DNA of 64,000 nucleotides from Hydrangea macrophylla (lineage: Eukaryota; Streptophyta; Magnoliopsida; Cornales; Hydrangeaceae). The stretch is from the NCBI GenBank assembly GCA_033977485.1, contig CM066994.1, positions 85,250,871-85,314,870 of the forward strand, in the 5' to 3' direction. Below are positions 1 to 12,661 of the stretch, piece by piece. The notes under the pieces were generated by a model, which was not told where the DNA came from, ran no database searches, and saw only the letters and a program-made list of their open reading frames with translations. The translations under genes and the position numbers were made by a program. Positions within the stretch are counted from its first letter, which is position 1; every line of letters begins with the position of its first letter.

Positions 1-573
1 TGAATTTCTGGAGATTTCCAGCTCATTAACACTTATAGACACATACGCAAGACATGCATATGTGTTGTCCCCTTTTTCCCTTATTCCTACTTACCTCCCC
101 CAACTTTCTATAAGTTTTATTATGAAACCCCCTTGTTAATTACGTTAACTACCCATCTTTTCTAAAAGGATTTAATCTAAGTCCCGCGTGGGTCCCAAAC
201 GTGGTCCCACATAATTCATGAGGTTGCTATTAAACCTACCAATGATCAATTTTATTCAAATATGCCCTCACATGGGTACCCAAATTGGTCCCCTTACCTA
301 TCATAAGACATTATAATATCAATAAACATTTAAACAAGTAATCATATAAGCACATAATGACATAAAAATGCAAATTATTTTAATTAGACCCTCGTTGGGC
401 CCCACATTTATACCAGTCCCGCCTTTCACAGGACTTTCATCTGTGTCCGCATTTGAACACCTTTTCACATGTGGGTTCATAACCCCCACCTTAATTCATC
501 TCATGCATTAATTATCTTTAATTAACACACATTGATATAGCATTAATATTATTTTCCGGGTACGGGTGTTACA
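1..573 (-). mobile_element. Partial LTR (element C), 5' edge
   Basis: Read on the minus strand from 573 downwards, this stretch opens with TGTAACACCCGTACCCGG, a start typical of plant Ty3/Gypsy LTRs. It continues as AT-rich non-coding DNA with repeated 'gtgggacc' words and leaves the window at base 1. No ORF of interest is present. The LTR edge falls exactly where the LTR of element A begins, so the two abut with no spacer. Which LTR of C this is, and whether C has an interior, cannot be told from here. A simple intergenic spacer ending by chance in GTTACA is the alternative. Confidence 0.5.
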
Positions 574-2521
574 TGTACTCACCCATATACACACATATGA
601 GAGGTTGAATGCTTGTGGTTCCACCATTGAATATCATCTATTGATTTGTTCATTTGCTTGCTTGTATACAATGTTCATCTCTTCTTATCTCATTTCTTTT
701 TTTTATTTTATTTACTTACTTACTAGTTCATCATCATCTAGATGATGACATGAAGTTTGAGGTGAGTGAATCCTTATGGATAGTAGTTCTTGACCTCAAA
801 AACATGTTTGATAGATGATGACTATAACTTCAATACCTCGAAGGTATCCTTGAAGTTATGTTCAAATAAAAATGAATTTCTCCAATAATATTGGGGGTTC
901 TTGATGATTAGTTTGATATTGATATTCTAAGAGGTTATAATCTCTATTTGATGTTGAAAATATACTTTCAAAACCTCTCTCAATCCCTCTCATTTTGATT
1001 TCAAGAAAGAAAACTCAAGTTTTTTCCAAAATCTTCAAAACAGTGAGTCAAAACAGTGAGTGATCTGAGTTCAAAGATTTCTCTAGAACTCAATACTCAA
1101 TGTATGGATGCAAGACCAATTGGAAAATTTTCCTAACACATTACAGAACACCCATGATTTTTGGTTTGACTTGGAAATACTTGAAAATGGCCCATTTGGA
1201 CCCGAACATTCTCTCCAGATATTCTATTTTTGCTATTACAGCCGCTTGGTCTACTTTCAACTTGTTTTACAGAAAACGTTTCCAACAAGAGTGGTCCTAA
1301 CTTATTTTTCCCTTGAACTGCAATGTCTTAGGGAACTTTCTGTATAATATGGGCCTCTATATCATTTGTTTTCATTTTCCAAGAATTTTTGACATTTCAG
1401 TCAACAGTACGAACTCTGTTTCTGAGTAACCTTCATTGTTTATATGATTTCTCTCAATCTGTAATAGTTATTAAAGATTGGATTATTGGGTTGTGTTCTA
1501 GACACAATAAGGAAGATCTCCATAAAAATTATGCATTGAAAACACTCCTAACCCCTCTTTTCAATTTTCAAAAGATCATGTTAATGTTCTGTCCACTATT
1601 CACAGCAAGCACACTTTTACTTCCCCCTTTGATTTGATGCTTACATGCACTCCAAATTAGTTCATGTCTTAGGAAGTAGTTCATACTACATTTGTACATA
1701 TCCCATGATGATCTCATTCATTCATTCATATGCATTCTAGACTTCTAAGTCATTCTAGGAAGCCATGAACACAAGGCACACTACAACCTTAGCACATTCT
1801 AGATACATATATTGCATCCATGCAAAGATTTGGGGCTTTTGTGACTCCTAATCTAAGAAGATTATAAGGAATGATCATGATCACACGTTCATGCTTCCCC
1901 TCAATATAATCCTCCTTTCTCATCCGTCCCGGGGATTGAGAGATCTTCTTTTCTCTGATATTAACATGCATCTTACTAGCTTACTAAGCATATTTTGATT
2001 TCGTTGATTATTTGTTTCAAGAACCGTTCATGTCCCCTTTAGATTAGGGAAGCCTAATTACTTGATACATGATTAGATGATTTTTTCTAGGTTTATTTGT
2101 GTGATCTTTCACTTTACATTGTATGATATTTGACTTAGATCTTATGAATGATATCTTATCTTTAGATCTTCTATTTTAAATTTTCTTATGTGATGTAATA
2201 TACTATCATTGTATTAATTGTTGAACCATACATAGTATAAGATGATTATTTGGATGCTAATTGAGGCCCGTCGAAAGACGGGGCGAGTTGAGGGTGTTTT
2301 AGTCGCGACAAAGGCTCCTTCCTCTCTCATACCAAAATCCCGAGCCAAGTACTTTGGTTATGAAGGGCCGGTGCCCTTTATCCATTTGGGTGAGTCAAAA
2401 TTAGGTTTCTTGGTTCCTTAAAGACCAAGTGGCGACTCTGTATTTGTTTTCAACGGACCTTTTCTCTCTCTTTTCAAATCAATTTCAAAACAAACAAGAG
2501 GTGGAACGCCGCGTGTCCACA
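574..2521 (+). repeat. 5' LTR of element A
   Basis: This begins TGTACTCACCC and ends GTGTCCACA, so it has TG...CA ends. It is repeated at 9747-11709 with scattered substitutions and small indels, for example an extra ~15 bp near 10148 in the right copy. The last ~270 bp hold a module (GGGTGTTTTAGTC ... GGCTCCTTCC ... AATCCCG ... AAGTGGCGACTCTG) that also appears in the LTRs of D and E. A PBS-like word TGGCGACTCTG lies inside the LTR at 2430-2440. Short ORFs in this region are not supported as genes. Confidence 0.9.
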
Positions 2522-2524
2522 ATC

Positions 2525-2542
2525 TGGCGACTCTGCTGGGGA
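2525..2542 (+). other. Primer binding site of element A
   Basis: TGGCGACTCTGCTGGGGA starts three bases after the 5' LTR. It begins with TGG, as expected for the complement of a tRNA CCA end. The donor tRNA was not identified with certainty; PBSs of this form are common in Tat/Ogre-type plant elements. Confidence 0.8.
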
Positions 2543-3149
2543 TATTTTTATTTTCAAAACAAAATAATACAGAGGTTTGACTCATAAGAAGTATCCTTAA
2601 AATCATCTTTTTACTGTGTTTGGTTCACCGCATTGCACTTCTGCATTTCCCCTCCGACTGTGTCTGAAACGCGGCGCTGACATTGTTCAGGTCTTGCTGT
2701 GCCAGGGCACAAGTCACCGTTGATACTGTACCTTCCAAGGTATATCAAAAAGAGTAAAAACCTCCGTACTGTCTCTCCGACGGTGTATTGGACCTCTCGT
2801 TAACGAACCCTCTTTGACTAAACCCAGCCTTTGCATATAGATTCTTGTAGAACCTTTCATAGGACTGTTCATTTATCTTTTCAGATAGGACAATGTGATA
2901 TAACTGCTGTATGCCCTGACGGGATTACCTGCGCGGTGCAGACGCTTATGTGGCATAGAACAGAACCTCTTTCTTATTATTCCCAAGGCAATCACTCACA
3001 TGTGATCACATTGAGTTGACTTGCCTAGGCACCATGATAAGGATGTCTGCTCCATGCTCACAAAGATATACACCGCAAATCTTGTTTGTTGATCCTGAGA
3101 CATAGGAGTATGAAAACTTGCTAGACAGTATGATCACCATCAACACCTA

Positions 3150-3640
3150 ATCCCGTCGTATATCCCTATTTCTTCTAGAAACTCTACCCAACTCATCAGG
3201 ATATCCCTGTTTCTCCCAGAAACTCTGTCCGACTTACCCAGTTATACCTGTTTTCCTAGAAGCTCTGTCCAAATCTCTCAGATTACCCAGAAATCTCAAT
3301 TTTTCCCAGAAACTCCAGTATACTTGTTTCTCCCAGAAACTCTGTCCAACTTACCCAAATTTTCATGTTTTCCCATAAGCTCTATCCAAATCTCCAAGAT
3401 TTTCCAAAAATTCCAGCAACTCCATCCAAACTTCCCAAAAATGCCTAGATGTACCAATTTCTCCCAGAAATTCTGATTTCCCAATTTCTCCTAGAAGCTC
3501 AGTCCAAATCAACCAGAAATCCCTATTTCTCCTAGAAACTCAAATGATTTCTAGAAATTTCTCTGAATCATCCAAATCCCTGTTTCTCCCAGAAACTCAG
3601 TCCAAAATTCCCGAAGTATCCTGGAAATCCCTATTATCCC
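3150..3640 (+). repeat. Degenerate ~45-bp tandem repeat with hairpin core, leader of A
   Basis: About ten diverged units carry the phrase 'ccctgtttctcccagaaactctgtcc'-like in pieces. The core GTTTCT-CCC-AGAAAC is a perfect hairpin at 3209-3223, 3326-3340 and 3582-3596. At 3456-3472 the stem is AATTTCT/AGAAATT around the same CCC loop. The array lies in the untranslated leader between PBS and gag. The rest of 2543-4003 shows no other feature. Confidence 0.75.
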
Positions 3641-4003
3641 TTGGTGATCATACTGGAAAGTAAGGTTAGCACACTCTGTATGGCTAGGACCTTATTTGTT
3701 TAGCTGCTATCTGTTAGAAATAGGAGCATCATATAGATTAGGACTTATATCCGCATGCTTGTCTCATATGCATACACAATTCCTACCAGTCTGTGCGCAT
3801 TGTCTCAGTCAGTCTGTACACAAGTCTGTCCATACCTGTCACTGTCACTATCTGTCTGATTGCCTCTGTCAGAATCTGATACACTTCTTCTCTCGAATCT
3901 GTAGGTTTGTATAGATTCCCAAAGTCAGCCATTGGGATCCTCGTCCTGGGTTGGAAGTTCAAACAGTCGTTTGGTCAAGATCTGCCCGCCAAGTTACTTT
4001 AGC

Positions 4004-5279
4004 ATGAATCAAGAAGAATTGGAAAATAAGGTCACTATGTTGGGAACAACCATAAGCCAGCAATCTGATCGCCTGGCCCAAGTTTTGAGTTTCATGGAAG
4101 AACTGAAACAACAGCAGCCACAGTACCCACCTAGTTTTCCCACCATAACCAGGGTTCATACCACCACCACCGCCTGGGTCTGGACTGCCTCCCGAGAATA
4201 ATGGAGAAGAAGATTGGTTTCAAGGGGTCCCGCCGCTTGCATATGAGAAGAAGCTCCAGGAGAAAATGGACAAAGTTGACAAGCTTGAAAGTGTGTTGAG
4301 GAAGAGCAAAGGGGTTGATGATTACATGTTAGACCTGGAAGGCCTCTTTGAGCCCATCAAGCTAAGGTTGCCCGAGAACTTCAAAATGCCTGAAATTGAC
4401 TGTTTTGATGGAACAGGGAATCCAAAAAGTCACATCAAGTTGTGCATGAGCATCTTCCAATCGATGGGCTGCACTCATGAGCACATTGCGATGCTGTTCC
4501 CACAAACCCTTAAGAATGCCGCACTATCCTGGTTCCTAACCCTTGAAGTCTCCAAGACCCGAGTCTGGGAAGACGTTGCTAGAACTTTTATTGATCACTA
4601 CTCTTATAACCAAGAGTTTGATATCACCATCCGGGATCTAGAGACTACCAGGCAGAACTTCAATGAGTCCTTCACTGCGTTCTTGAGCAGATGGAGGAAT
4701 AAAGTGGCTCAAATGATCCACAGACCTGTTGAGAAAGAGCAAGTACGTATGCTGGTCAAGAACATGCAACCAGTATATCATGACAAGCTATTCTAACAAT
4801 CCATCTCCACATTCGAAGAGCTATTTGAAATAGGCACCAGAATAGAGGATGCCATCAGAAAAGGAAAGATCAAAAAGGATGTACCCCAACACCAGTCCAA
4901 GAGACCTAACTACTCTCTGGACTCCCCGAATATCAATGCACTTAGCAACCAATCAATGGCATGCACCCTCCGTCTATACCAGTCCATTCCACTAAATCGC
5001 CCAAAAGGCCCTCGCGAATTCTCCAAACTTGATGTTCCTCTTTCCACAGCCTTGGACCACCTACTCAAAAAGGGCCACCTGCAGCTCCTCCCTCATAAGC
5101 CGCTACCAGATCCTATACCCTCCCACTACAACACGAGCCTACGATGTGCTTATCACCAAAATCTAGGCTATACCACCGATCAGTGCATCCGCCTCCGCCA
5201 TGACATTCAGAACCTTATAGAAGATGTCCCCTATCCTAATCCCATCCACTATCTTGGCTTGGACCAACCAATCGAATGA
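4004..5279 (+). pseudogene. gag: gag of element A, disrupted
   Basis: The start is taken at 4004 (MNQEELENK), which opens a coiled-coil-like, Gln-rich N-terminus. A frameshift between about 4130 and 4165 moves the reading frame before a Pro-rich linker. From 4266 the frame holds a retrotransposon gag domain (LPENFKMPEIDCFDGTGNPK, then an 'ALSWF' helix region and 'TRQNFNESFTAFLSRWR'). A TAA at 4794-4796 interrupts it, after which the same frame continues without loss to 5279. The C-terminus has a zinc-knuckle-like CX2HX4-X-X4C element in which the usual second histidine is tyrosine (CAYHQNLGYTTDQC). Gag packages element RNA into cytoplasmic particles; this copy cannot make a full-length protein. 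No protease follows. Confidence 0.85.
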
Positions 5280-7530
5280 TCCCTTCCATCGATGCTAATG
5301 AATGTTGAAGCTACGCAGTAAAGTGATGGTGTTTGGAACTTCTGCTAAAAAATAGAATAAGAATAATAAATGGGTCGCAAAGACACTCCATTTGAGACTG
5401 GGTCGAGTCAAGTTGAGTATGTTCTATGTTCTGAGTCCATTTCAATTCTAGTCTTGTGATCGAGTCTGTCTGTCATCGAGTTGTTAATAAGTCTGTAAAC
5501 CTTCTCTATTGATGGAATGAAATCTCATTTTGCTTAATCTGATGTGCCTAGTCATAAATGCATGAATCACTAAACTGAAGTGTCACTTTTCAAATTACCA
5601 TGGATATTACACTGCTAATAATTTTTCTACAACAAAACAAAAAAGAATCCTGAAAGGTTAAAGTCGATTTCACGCTGACACTGATGAAGAGCTGAGAATT
5701 GAATAGTCTTACTTTAAGAATTTAAAGATGCTCTTGCCTCAATCTTGAAAAGACATACTTGAAACTGACTTGGGGCTTGGCCAACACCCTTTTCCCACCA
5801 TTTCGAAGCCTTAAGCCTAATCCAATTGGGAGCCACGCAATCTGTCCGATTGAAAGCAATGCAAACTTAGCCCTTGATGGTAGCCAAACATTTCAGTGAG
5901 TTTTATCTCCACTTTTAAAAAAAACAAAAAAAAAGAAAAAAAAAAAGAAAAAAAAAGAAAAGAAAAAGCTTGCTAGGTTGAAAACCCGAAAGGGCACCTA
6001 GGTAAAAGTTAGAGCCGAAAAAGGTGTTGATTTCCAAAATCTGACCCTGGCCAGTCAAAATGTTGGAGAAAAATTTTGATGAAACAAATGATAGAATCAT
6101 ACGCTTCAAGATACATCTTAAGAACGTGCCAAGATCACATTTCAAAAGGCACGGAATGACCACAAATAAATTCCTAGAGCTGACATGCACATTCTGGAAT
6201 TCTGAGATTGCGATTGAAAGATTTCACAAGAATCGACTACATTAAAAAGCAAAATTGACTGGCTAGGCGAAAGTGAAAAGGATCAATCCTCAAAACAAAA
6301 CAAAAAGAAAAAGAAAAAGAAAAGAAAGGGAGATTGAAACTAAATCCTTTTATTCAAAGCTACCACAAGTGGCTCAAGTTTGAACTTCTTTGACGATTGG
6401 TTTGAAAAACCCTCATACCTCAAACCCCTTATTTCAAGCCTTGCCTTGAACTACGCTCAACCTGATTCCTACTCGGGGATACGTAGGCAACCGTATTGGT
6501 TCGATCTTCACCATCATAATCAACCCCCCCTTCTTTCAAGACTTTGGCCCGAACTACGTTGGACCTGATCCCCGCTAGGGGATATGTAGGCAGACTTTCA
6601 AAAAGAAAAGAAGGATGGCTCGCTAGGTCAAAAATCCGAAAGGACGGCTAGGCAAAAATTAGAGTTAAATCCAAGTTGAGCAATAACAGAAAGAGAGAAA
6701 AGAGCTTGCTAGGTCACCTCACTGGTGCCTAGGCAAAAGTTATGAGCATTTGAGAGATTAAAGTCACGGTCCATGTCTCAAGCCAGAAAAACACCTTCCA
6801 CACTAGGGGCAAACTTTGGCTACCCGCCTCATTTGCCTGACTTTTACTATCTACCCTTCATACAAGGGGCAAACTTCAGTCACCTACCTCGTTTGCCCAA
6901 AACCTCCAATAAACCATCATCCAAACTAGGGGCAAACTTTGGTCACGCACCTCGTTTTCTTATGAATCCCACTTTGTACACCTCAAACTAGGGGCAAACT
7001 CCGTTTGCCTAACACAATCCCTTCACACCGAGGGCGAGTTTTCAAGTTACCAAGTTGTTTTGAAAATTTTGAAATAGAGCATCTTTTACTCTAAAAGCTA
7101 AGGCACTAATTCAAAGCACTTCCTGGGAGAAGTAAAAAATTGACTAGATCACTAGGGAGGAATTTTCAAAAATCAGATTTATCAGCAAAGTGCTACCATG
7201 TTAAGATGAGGGGTGAACACCAAAAGAGAAATGGTACATCGCTTATGACAAAAGCACATCAAGTTTTGACAGGACGAGCTTGTTTCATTTTTGGTGTCAA
7301 ATGTGTCATCCTCGTGCGTCAATGTCCGTCAAGTTTTTGAGTCTGTTGTAGTCTCAAATGTGTAAATCAACAGTGACTAATAAAATTTTCAAATCAAGTT
7401 ATAAAGAGCATGCCAATATAAGCAGGAGTACCAAACACCATTACTGCACCGGTTAAGGCGTCAACATGAGAAGCGTCCAAACTTAGGATAAATGCGAATT
7501 TCATCCCTTTCCAAACCATCAAAAGTTAAC
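5280..7530 (+). repeat. Non-coding interior of A with family-specific modules
   Basis: There is no pol similarity here. Contents are: an A-rich tract (about 5917-5967); a 'GCTAGGT ... CCGAAAGG ... CCTAGGTAAAAGTTAGAG' module near 5969-6060, with shorter copies near 6613-6665 and 6693-6745; two copies of a GAACTACG ... ATACGTAGGCA motif (6448-6488, 6551-6593); and a ~65-75-bp repeat containing CTAGGGGCAAACTTTGG (about 6800-7020). The first module and a TTTAAGAATTTAAAGATGC segment near 5710 recur in reverse in element D. This marks A and D as one family. Confidence 0.7.
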
Positions 7531-7539
7531 CATCATCTC

Positions 7540-7748
7540 CTTACAACATAACTCCATGAGTGGCTGTTGATCTTCCTTCATGCAACATAAGTCCATGAGT
7601 GGCTGTTGATCACCTTCCCTCGTCCATGCAACATAAGTCCATGAGTGGCTGTTGATTACCTTCCCTCGTCCATGCAACATAAGTCCATGAGTGGCTGTTG
7701 ATTTTCCTTCATCTCCAAGAAACATAAGTCCATGAATGGCTGTTGATT
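7540..7748 (+). repeat. ~40-49-bp tandem repeat, five copies (element A)
   Basis: Five units share CATAAGTCCATGAGTGGCTG followed by TTGAT and a TTCC(T)TCGTCCATGCAA spacer. The array keeps a reading frame open on the minus strand by repetition only, so it is not treated as a gene. Confidence 0.85.
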
Positions 7749-7939
7749 GATCTCGAATTGGGCACCGCAAAGATTTGATCAACCGCGAGAGATTCAAAGA
7801 TGGATCCCGGTTCTAGGCTAGCAAGATTCGATCAACTATGAGAGATTCGAATTTGAATCCTGGTTCCCTGTCAAGAGAAGTAGTTGAAGAGAGATTCCAG
7901 AAAGAGTCGCTTCATCCCCAGCAGATTCAGTTTAATCCC

Positions 7940-8490
7940 TAGCAGGCATATCGATTTGTACATCGTCAGTTCAATCTATGACAGTCACAGTAGTTCACTG
8001 TCAACTCGTCATCTCGATTTGTACATCGGCAGTTCAATACATGACAGTCACAGTAGTTCACTGTGGACTCGTCATATCGATTCGTACATCGTCAGTTCAA
8101 TCCATGACAGTCACAGTAGTTCACTGTCGACTCGTCATCTCGATTCGTACATCGTCAGTTCAATCCATGACAGTCACAGTAGTTCACTGTCGACTCATCG
8201 TCTCGATTCATACATCGTCAGTTCAATACATGACAGTCACAGTAGTTCACTGTCGACTCGTCATCTCAATTCGTACATCATCAGTGCAAACCATGACAAT
8301 CATAGTAGTTCACTGTCGACTCGTCATCATCAGTCCAATCAATGACAGTCACAGTAGTTCACTGTTGACTCGTCACCTTAATTAGTGCATGGTCAGTTCT
8401 TCTGATCACAGTTAGTCCAACCGTTGGTCCAACCCATGATAGTGACATAGCTCACTAACTACTCGTCATCTCGATTCGTGCATCGTCAGT
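7940..8490 (+). repeat. ~63-bp tandem repeat, seven to eight copies (element A)
   Basis: Units run CGTACATCGTCAGTTCAAT - CATGACAGTCACAGTAGTTC - ACTGTCGACTCGTCATCTCG with a few changes. Later copies (8296, 8345, about 8440) are more diverged. Each unit can fold as GACAGT-11 nt-ACTGTC. Two overlapping frames stay open through it because the unit is a multiple of three, not because of coding selection. Confidence 0.9.
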
Positions 8491-9746
8491 ATGTTGTGTC
8501 CATCATTCTCATTCAAAATCTTGGGCTTCCATTGATGGTGCTTCCGTGTCCGTTGCTTGACATCTCTGGTTTTCATGTCTTGAGTTCTTAGGGTTTCTGT
8601 GTCCAGGACTTCCATGTCTATCGATTATCTATCAAATTTCATCTTTGATTAATGTCCTCAGGGACCCCACATCTGACTATATTCACTTGCAAAGCATACT
8701 TCCCAAAATTCAGAAGTTTGCTCCAAGATCCAGAGGCTTCAAACCTTGGTGTCCCTATTCGGGTCAATAACTGCATCACAGTCAGAAACACTAGCACGAC
8801 ACAAGTTCACTTGGAGTGGTACACCCCACAGCACCAATTCATGCTAGGATCAGAACACTAAACAAGATAGGACTTAGGACAAAATTCATATCACATCCAT
8901 GCATTACATATCACTCTTATAGCATAGCATCCGCCTGATTGTTGTGTATGTGCATGTGTGATTTATTCCTTTGTGCCCTGAACTACGTCCTGGTCTGATT
9001 TCCCTTGGGATACGTAGGCAGCACAAGCAGAGCGCGACCAGCACTAGCCTCAGCATCATTGCATCTTTTGCAACGCTTTTATCCTAAATCTATAGCCTCC
9101 AAAAAGACCTGTCTCTTTAAAGCTTTGGCACTCGCTTGCGATATGCGTTGCTTCGCAAGTTCATGCCAAAGAGGACTGATTTGATTTTCTGGAATGTAGA
9201 CCTCAATACCTTTCCAACGGTATATCACAATCTCAATTTGGATTTCGTATGAATTTTCTGTGAATTTCGGACAAAATATGGCCGTTTCGCGAATTCCGGG
9301 AGTTCTGGGGGCCAAAATGCAATTTTTGGTCAACGGGGGAGTTGACTGCCGCGGCGGCACTCTAAGTGATTTTTCATTTTTTTTTTTTGTAATTTTTGGT
9401 TAATTTTTGGGTTTTAATTCAAATTTCCAACAAATAAAACGACATAGTTTTGATTATTCCGAGATTTTGGACCAATTAGAGACTTTTTAAAACCCAAAAT
9501 ACCTCCCCAAGTTGGCCTATACAGGAGGCCCATTTGCTTCCATTTGGGGAAGAGCTTGGAAGCCATTAGAGAGAGATATAGAGAGTTAGGGAGAAAGAGA
9601 GAGAGAGAGAGAAGTATACATTTTCTTCTTCCAAATCCAATCCAAAATGTGAATTTCAATTCTTTTTCTAAAAACTGAACTTTTATTTTCAAGCTTTCAA
9701 TCTATCTTCTTCATTTTTTTTGAGCTTCCTATGAGTTAGAGAGTGA
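8491..9746 (+). other. 3' non-coding interior of A up to the polypurine tract
   Basis: There is no coding similarity. A third GAACTACG ... ATACGTAGGCA motif lies at 8980-9020, with CTACGT and ACGTAG as a possible stem. A GA-rich run is at about 9573-9613. The bases just before the 3' LTR (gagttagagagtga) are the likely polypurine tract. Confidence 0.6.
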
Positions 9747-11709
9747 TGTACTCACCCATCTACACACATATGAGAGGTTGAATGCTTGTGGTTCCACCAT
9801 TGAATATCATCTATTGATTTGTTCATTTGCTTGCTTGTATACAATGTTCATCTCTTCTTACCTCATTTCTTTTTTTATTTTATTTATTTACTTACTAGTT
9901 CATCATCATCTAGATGATGACATGAAGTTTGAGGTGAGTGAATCCTTATGGATAGTAGCTCTTGGCCTAAAAAACATGTTTGATAGATGATGATTATAAC
10001 TTCAATACCTCCAAGGTATCCTTGAAGTTATGTTCAAATAAAAATGAATCTCTCCAATAATATTGGGGGTTCTTGATGATGAGTTTGATATTGATATTCT
10101 AAGAGGTTATAATCTATATTTGATGTTGAAAATATACTTTTAAAACCTCTATTTCAAAACCCCTCTCAATCCCTCTCATTTTGATTTCAAGAAAGAAAAC
10201 TTAAGTTTTTTCCAAAATCTTCAAAACAGTGAGTCAAAACAGTGAGTGATCTGAGTTCAAAGATTTCTCTAGAACTCAATTCTCAATGTATGGATGCAAG
10301 ACCAATTGGAAAATCTTCCTAACTCATTAGAGAACACCCACGATTTTTGGTTTGACTTGAAAATACTTGAAAATGGTCCATTTGGACCCGAACATTCTCT
10401 CCAGATATTCTGTTTTTGCTGTCACAGCAGCTTGGTCTAATTTCAACTTGTTTTACAGAAAACGTTTCCAACCAGAGTGGTCCTAACTTATTTTTCCCTT
10501 GAACTGCAATGTCTTAGGGAACTTTCTGTATAATATGGGCCTCTATATCATTTGTTTTTATTTTCCAAGATTTTTTGACATTTCAGTCAACAATACAAAC
10601 TCTGTTTCTGAGTAACCTTCATTGTTTATATGATTTCTCTCAATCTGTAATAGTTATTAAAGATTGGATTTTTGGGTTGTGTTCTAGACACAATAAGGAA
10701 GATCTTCGTAAAAAATCATACATCGAAAACACTCCTAACCCCTCTTTTCAATTTTCAAAAGATCATGTTACTGTTCTGTCTACTATTCACAGCAAGCACA
10801 CTTTTACTTTCCCCCTTTGATTTGATGCTTACATGCACTCCAAATTAGTTCATGTCTTAGGACGTAGTTCATACTACATTTGTACATATCCCATGATGAT
10901 TTCATTCATTCATTCATATGCATTCTAGACTTCTAAGTCATTCTAGGAATCCATGAACACAAGGCACACTACAACCTTAGCACATTCTAGATACATATAT
11001 TGCATCCATGCAAAGATTTGGGGCTTTTGTGACTCCTAATCTAAGAAGATTATAAGGAATGATCATGATCACACGTTCATGCTTCCCCTCAATCTAATCC
11101 TCCTTTCTCATCCGTCCCGGGGATTGAGAGATCTTCTTTTCTCAGATATTAACATGCATCTTACTAGCTTACTAAGCATATTTTGATTTCTTTGATTATT
11201 TATTTCAAGAACCGTTCATGTCCCCTTTAGATTAGGGAAGCCTAATTACTTGATACATGATTAGATGATTTTTCCTAGGTTTATTTGTGTGATCTTTCAC
11301 TTTACATTGTATGATATTTGACTTAGATCTTATGAATGATATCTTATCCTTAGATCTTCCATTTCAAATTTTCTTATGTGATGTAATATGCTATCATAGT
11401 ATTAATTGTCGAACCATACATAGTATAAGATGATTATTTGGATGCTAATTGAGGCCCATCGAAAGACGGGGCGAGTTGAGGGTGTTTTAGTCGCGACAAA
11501 GGCTCCTTCCTCTCTCGTACCATAATCCCGAGCCAAGTTCTTTGGTTATGAAGGGCCGGTGCCCTTTATCCATTTGGGTGAGTCAAAATTAGGTTTCTTG
11601 GTTCCTTAAAGACCAAGTGGCGACTCTGTATCTGTTTTCAATGGAGCTTTTCTCTCTCTTTTCAAATCAATTTCAAAACAAACAAGAGGTGGAACGTCGA
11701 GTGTCCACA
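9747..11709 (+). repeat. 3' LTR of element A
   Basis: This is the second copy of 574-2521, with the same TGTACTCACCC start and GTGTCCACA end. It joins directly to the interior of element B's LTR at 11710. The internal PBS-like word is also conserved here (about 11618-11629). Confidence 0.9.
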
Positions 11710-12661
11710 CAACATAATCCATCTTCGTTTAGCACGAATTATCCCACACTAAACTAGGGTTGTGGTATAATCCGTCTAATCTAGGCATGGACTATTCGGA
11801 TACTTGATAGCACAATTCAATTTAAGCACCATTACATGTAAATAATCTAAACAAGCACAGCAAGCATAGATCATTGAGCACACTACCATCAAAATAGATC
11901 TAAGACAAGAGTAAACTTTGAAAGTAACGATTTAATCAATAAAAGCACGATTTATTTATAAAAATCCTCGAAACATGTAACTATCATCCATACATAATAA
12001 AACTAAAATAAAAACATTAAATACACCCTATTACTTGGCTAGGGTTTCATTGAAACCCTAAATCTAGGTTTAAGCGGCCATAGAATTGATGAACGGCAAG
12101 AGCTTGACGGAGGAGGCCATGGGAATCCTTGGTCTTCTTCTTCTTCTCCTTGCTTTCCCCCCTTCAATGGCTGAAATTTTAGTTGTATATTGTGTGTATA
12201 TTAATTACCAACCCCTAAATTGAAGTAAAATAGGGTATATATAGATTTTACACCAAGTTTTGGAAGCTTTCCTAACCCAATTCGCACTAAAACTGCTTTA
12301 TTTTGCAATCTGGACGTAATTAGGCAGTTTCTTTCGCGTAGGAATCATCAGTAGAGTGAAATACGCAAGTTTCATTTTTGCATAGGTCGCGCGAACGGGC
12401 CGCGTGAGCGCGATATTGGGACCGAGCGCGAACGGATCACTCGAGCGATTTATGGATCTTCGCGCGAGCGAGTCGCGCGCGCGATGTGAATTTTCTTGCT
12501 TCTTTTGCTTTGCTTTTTCACCCCATTTAACTTGGTTTACTTGATTTCTTCCAAAACCTGTCAGAAAATAGAAAACGAAGTAAAAATATACAAAAACAGG
12601 ATAAAAAGTACTAACAAATATAAGTTAAGGCTTATAAATAAGATTTGTTCTCTCCCGATCA
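11710..12661 (-). repeat. 3' LTR of B, truncated
   Basis: This matches 18804-19228 joined to 27295-27822. The inner edge, CTCTCCCGATCA, is followed by the polypurine tract. It contains a CpG-dense patch (about 12385-12490) with repeated GCGCGAGCGA-like words that contrasts with the AT-rich surroundings. About 373 bp at the outer end are missing. Confidence 0.9.

Larger units (their letters stand above)
574..11709 (+). mobile_element. Element A: gag-only LTR retrotransposon (Tat-like)
   Basis: Two long direct repeats (574-2521 and 9747-11709) enclose a primer binding site and a broken gag (4004-5279). The following 4.4 kb has no coding similarity to protease, RT, RNase H or integrase. This is the layout of a non-autonomous gag-only element (TR-GAG type). 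The gag resembles Tat-lineage gags. Non-coding segments downstream of gag are shared with element D. The 5-bp flanks do not match (ttaca on the left, caaca on the right), and the right flank is the interior of element B's LTR. The copy has therefore been rearranged since insertion, or is a recombinant of two copies. Confidence 0.85.

Noticed and set aside
7884..8385. 153- and 135-codon ORFs over the 63-bp array
   Set aside because: The unit is a multiple of three with no stop, so frames stay open passively. There is no start context or family similarity, and copies drift without codon bias.
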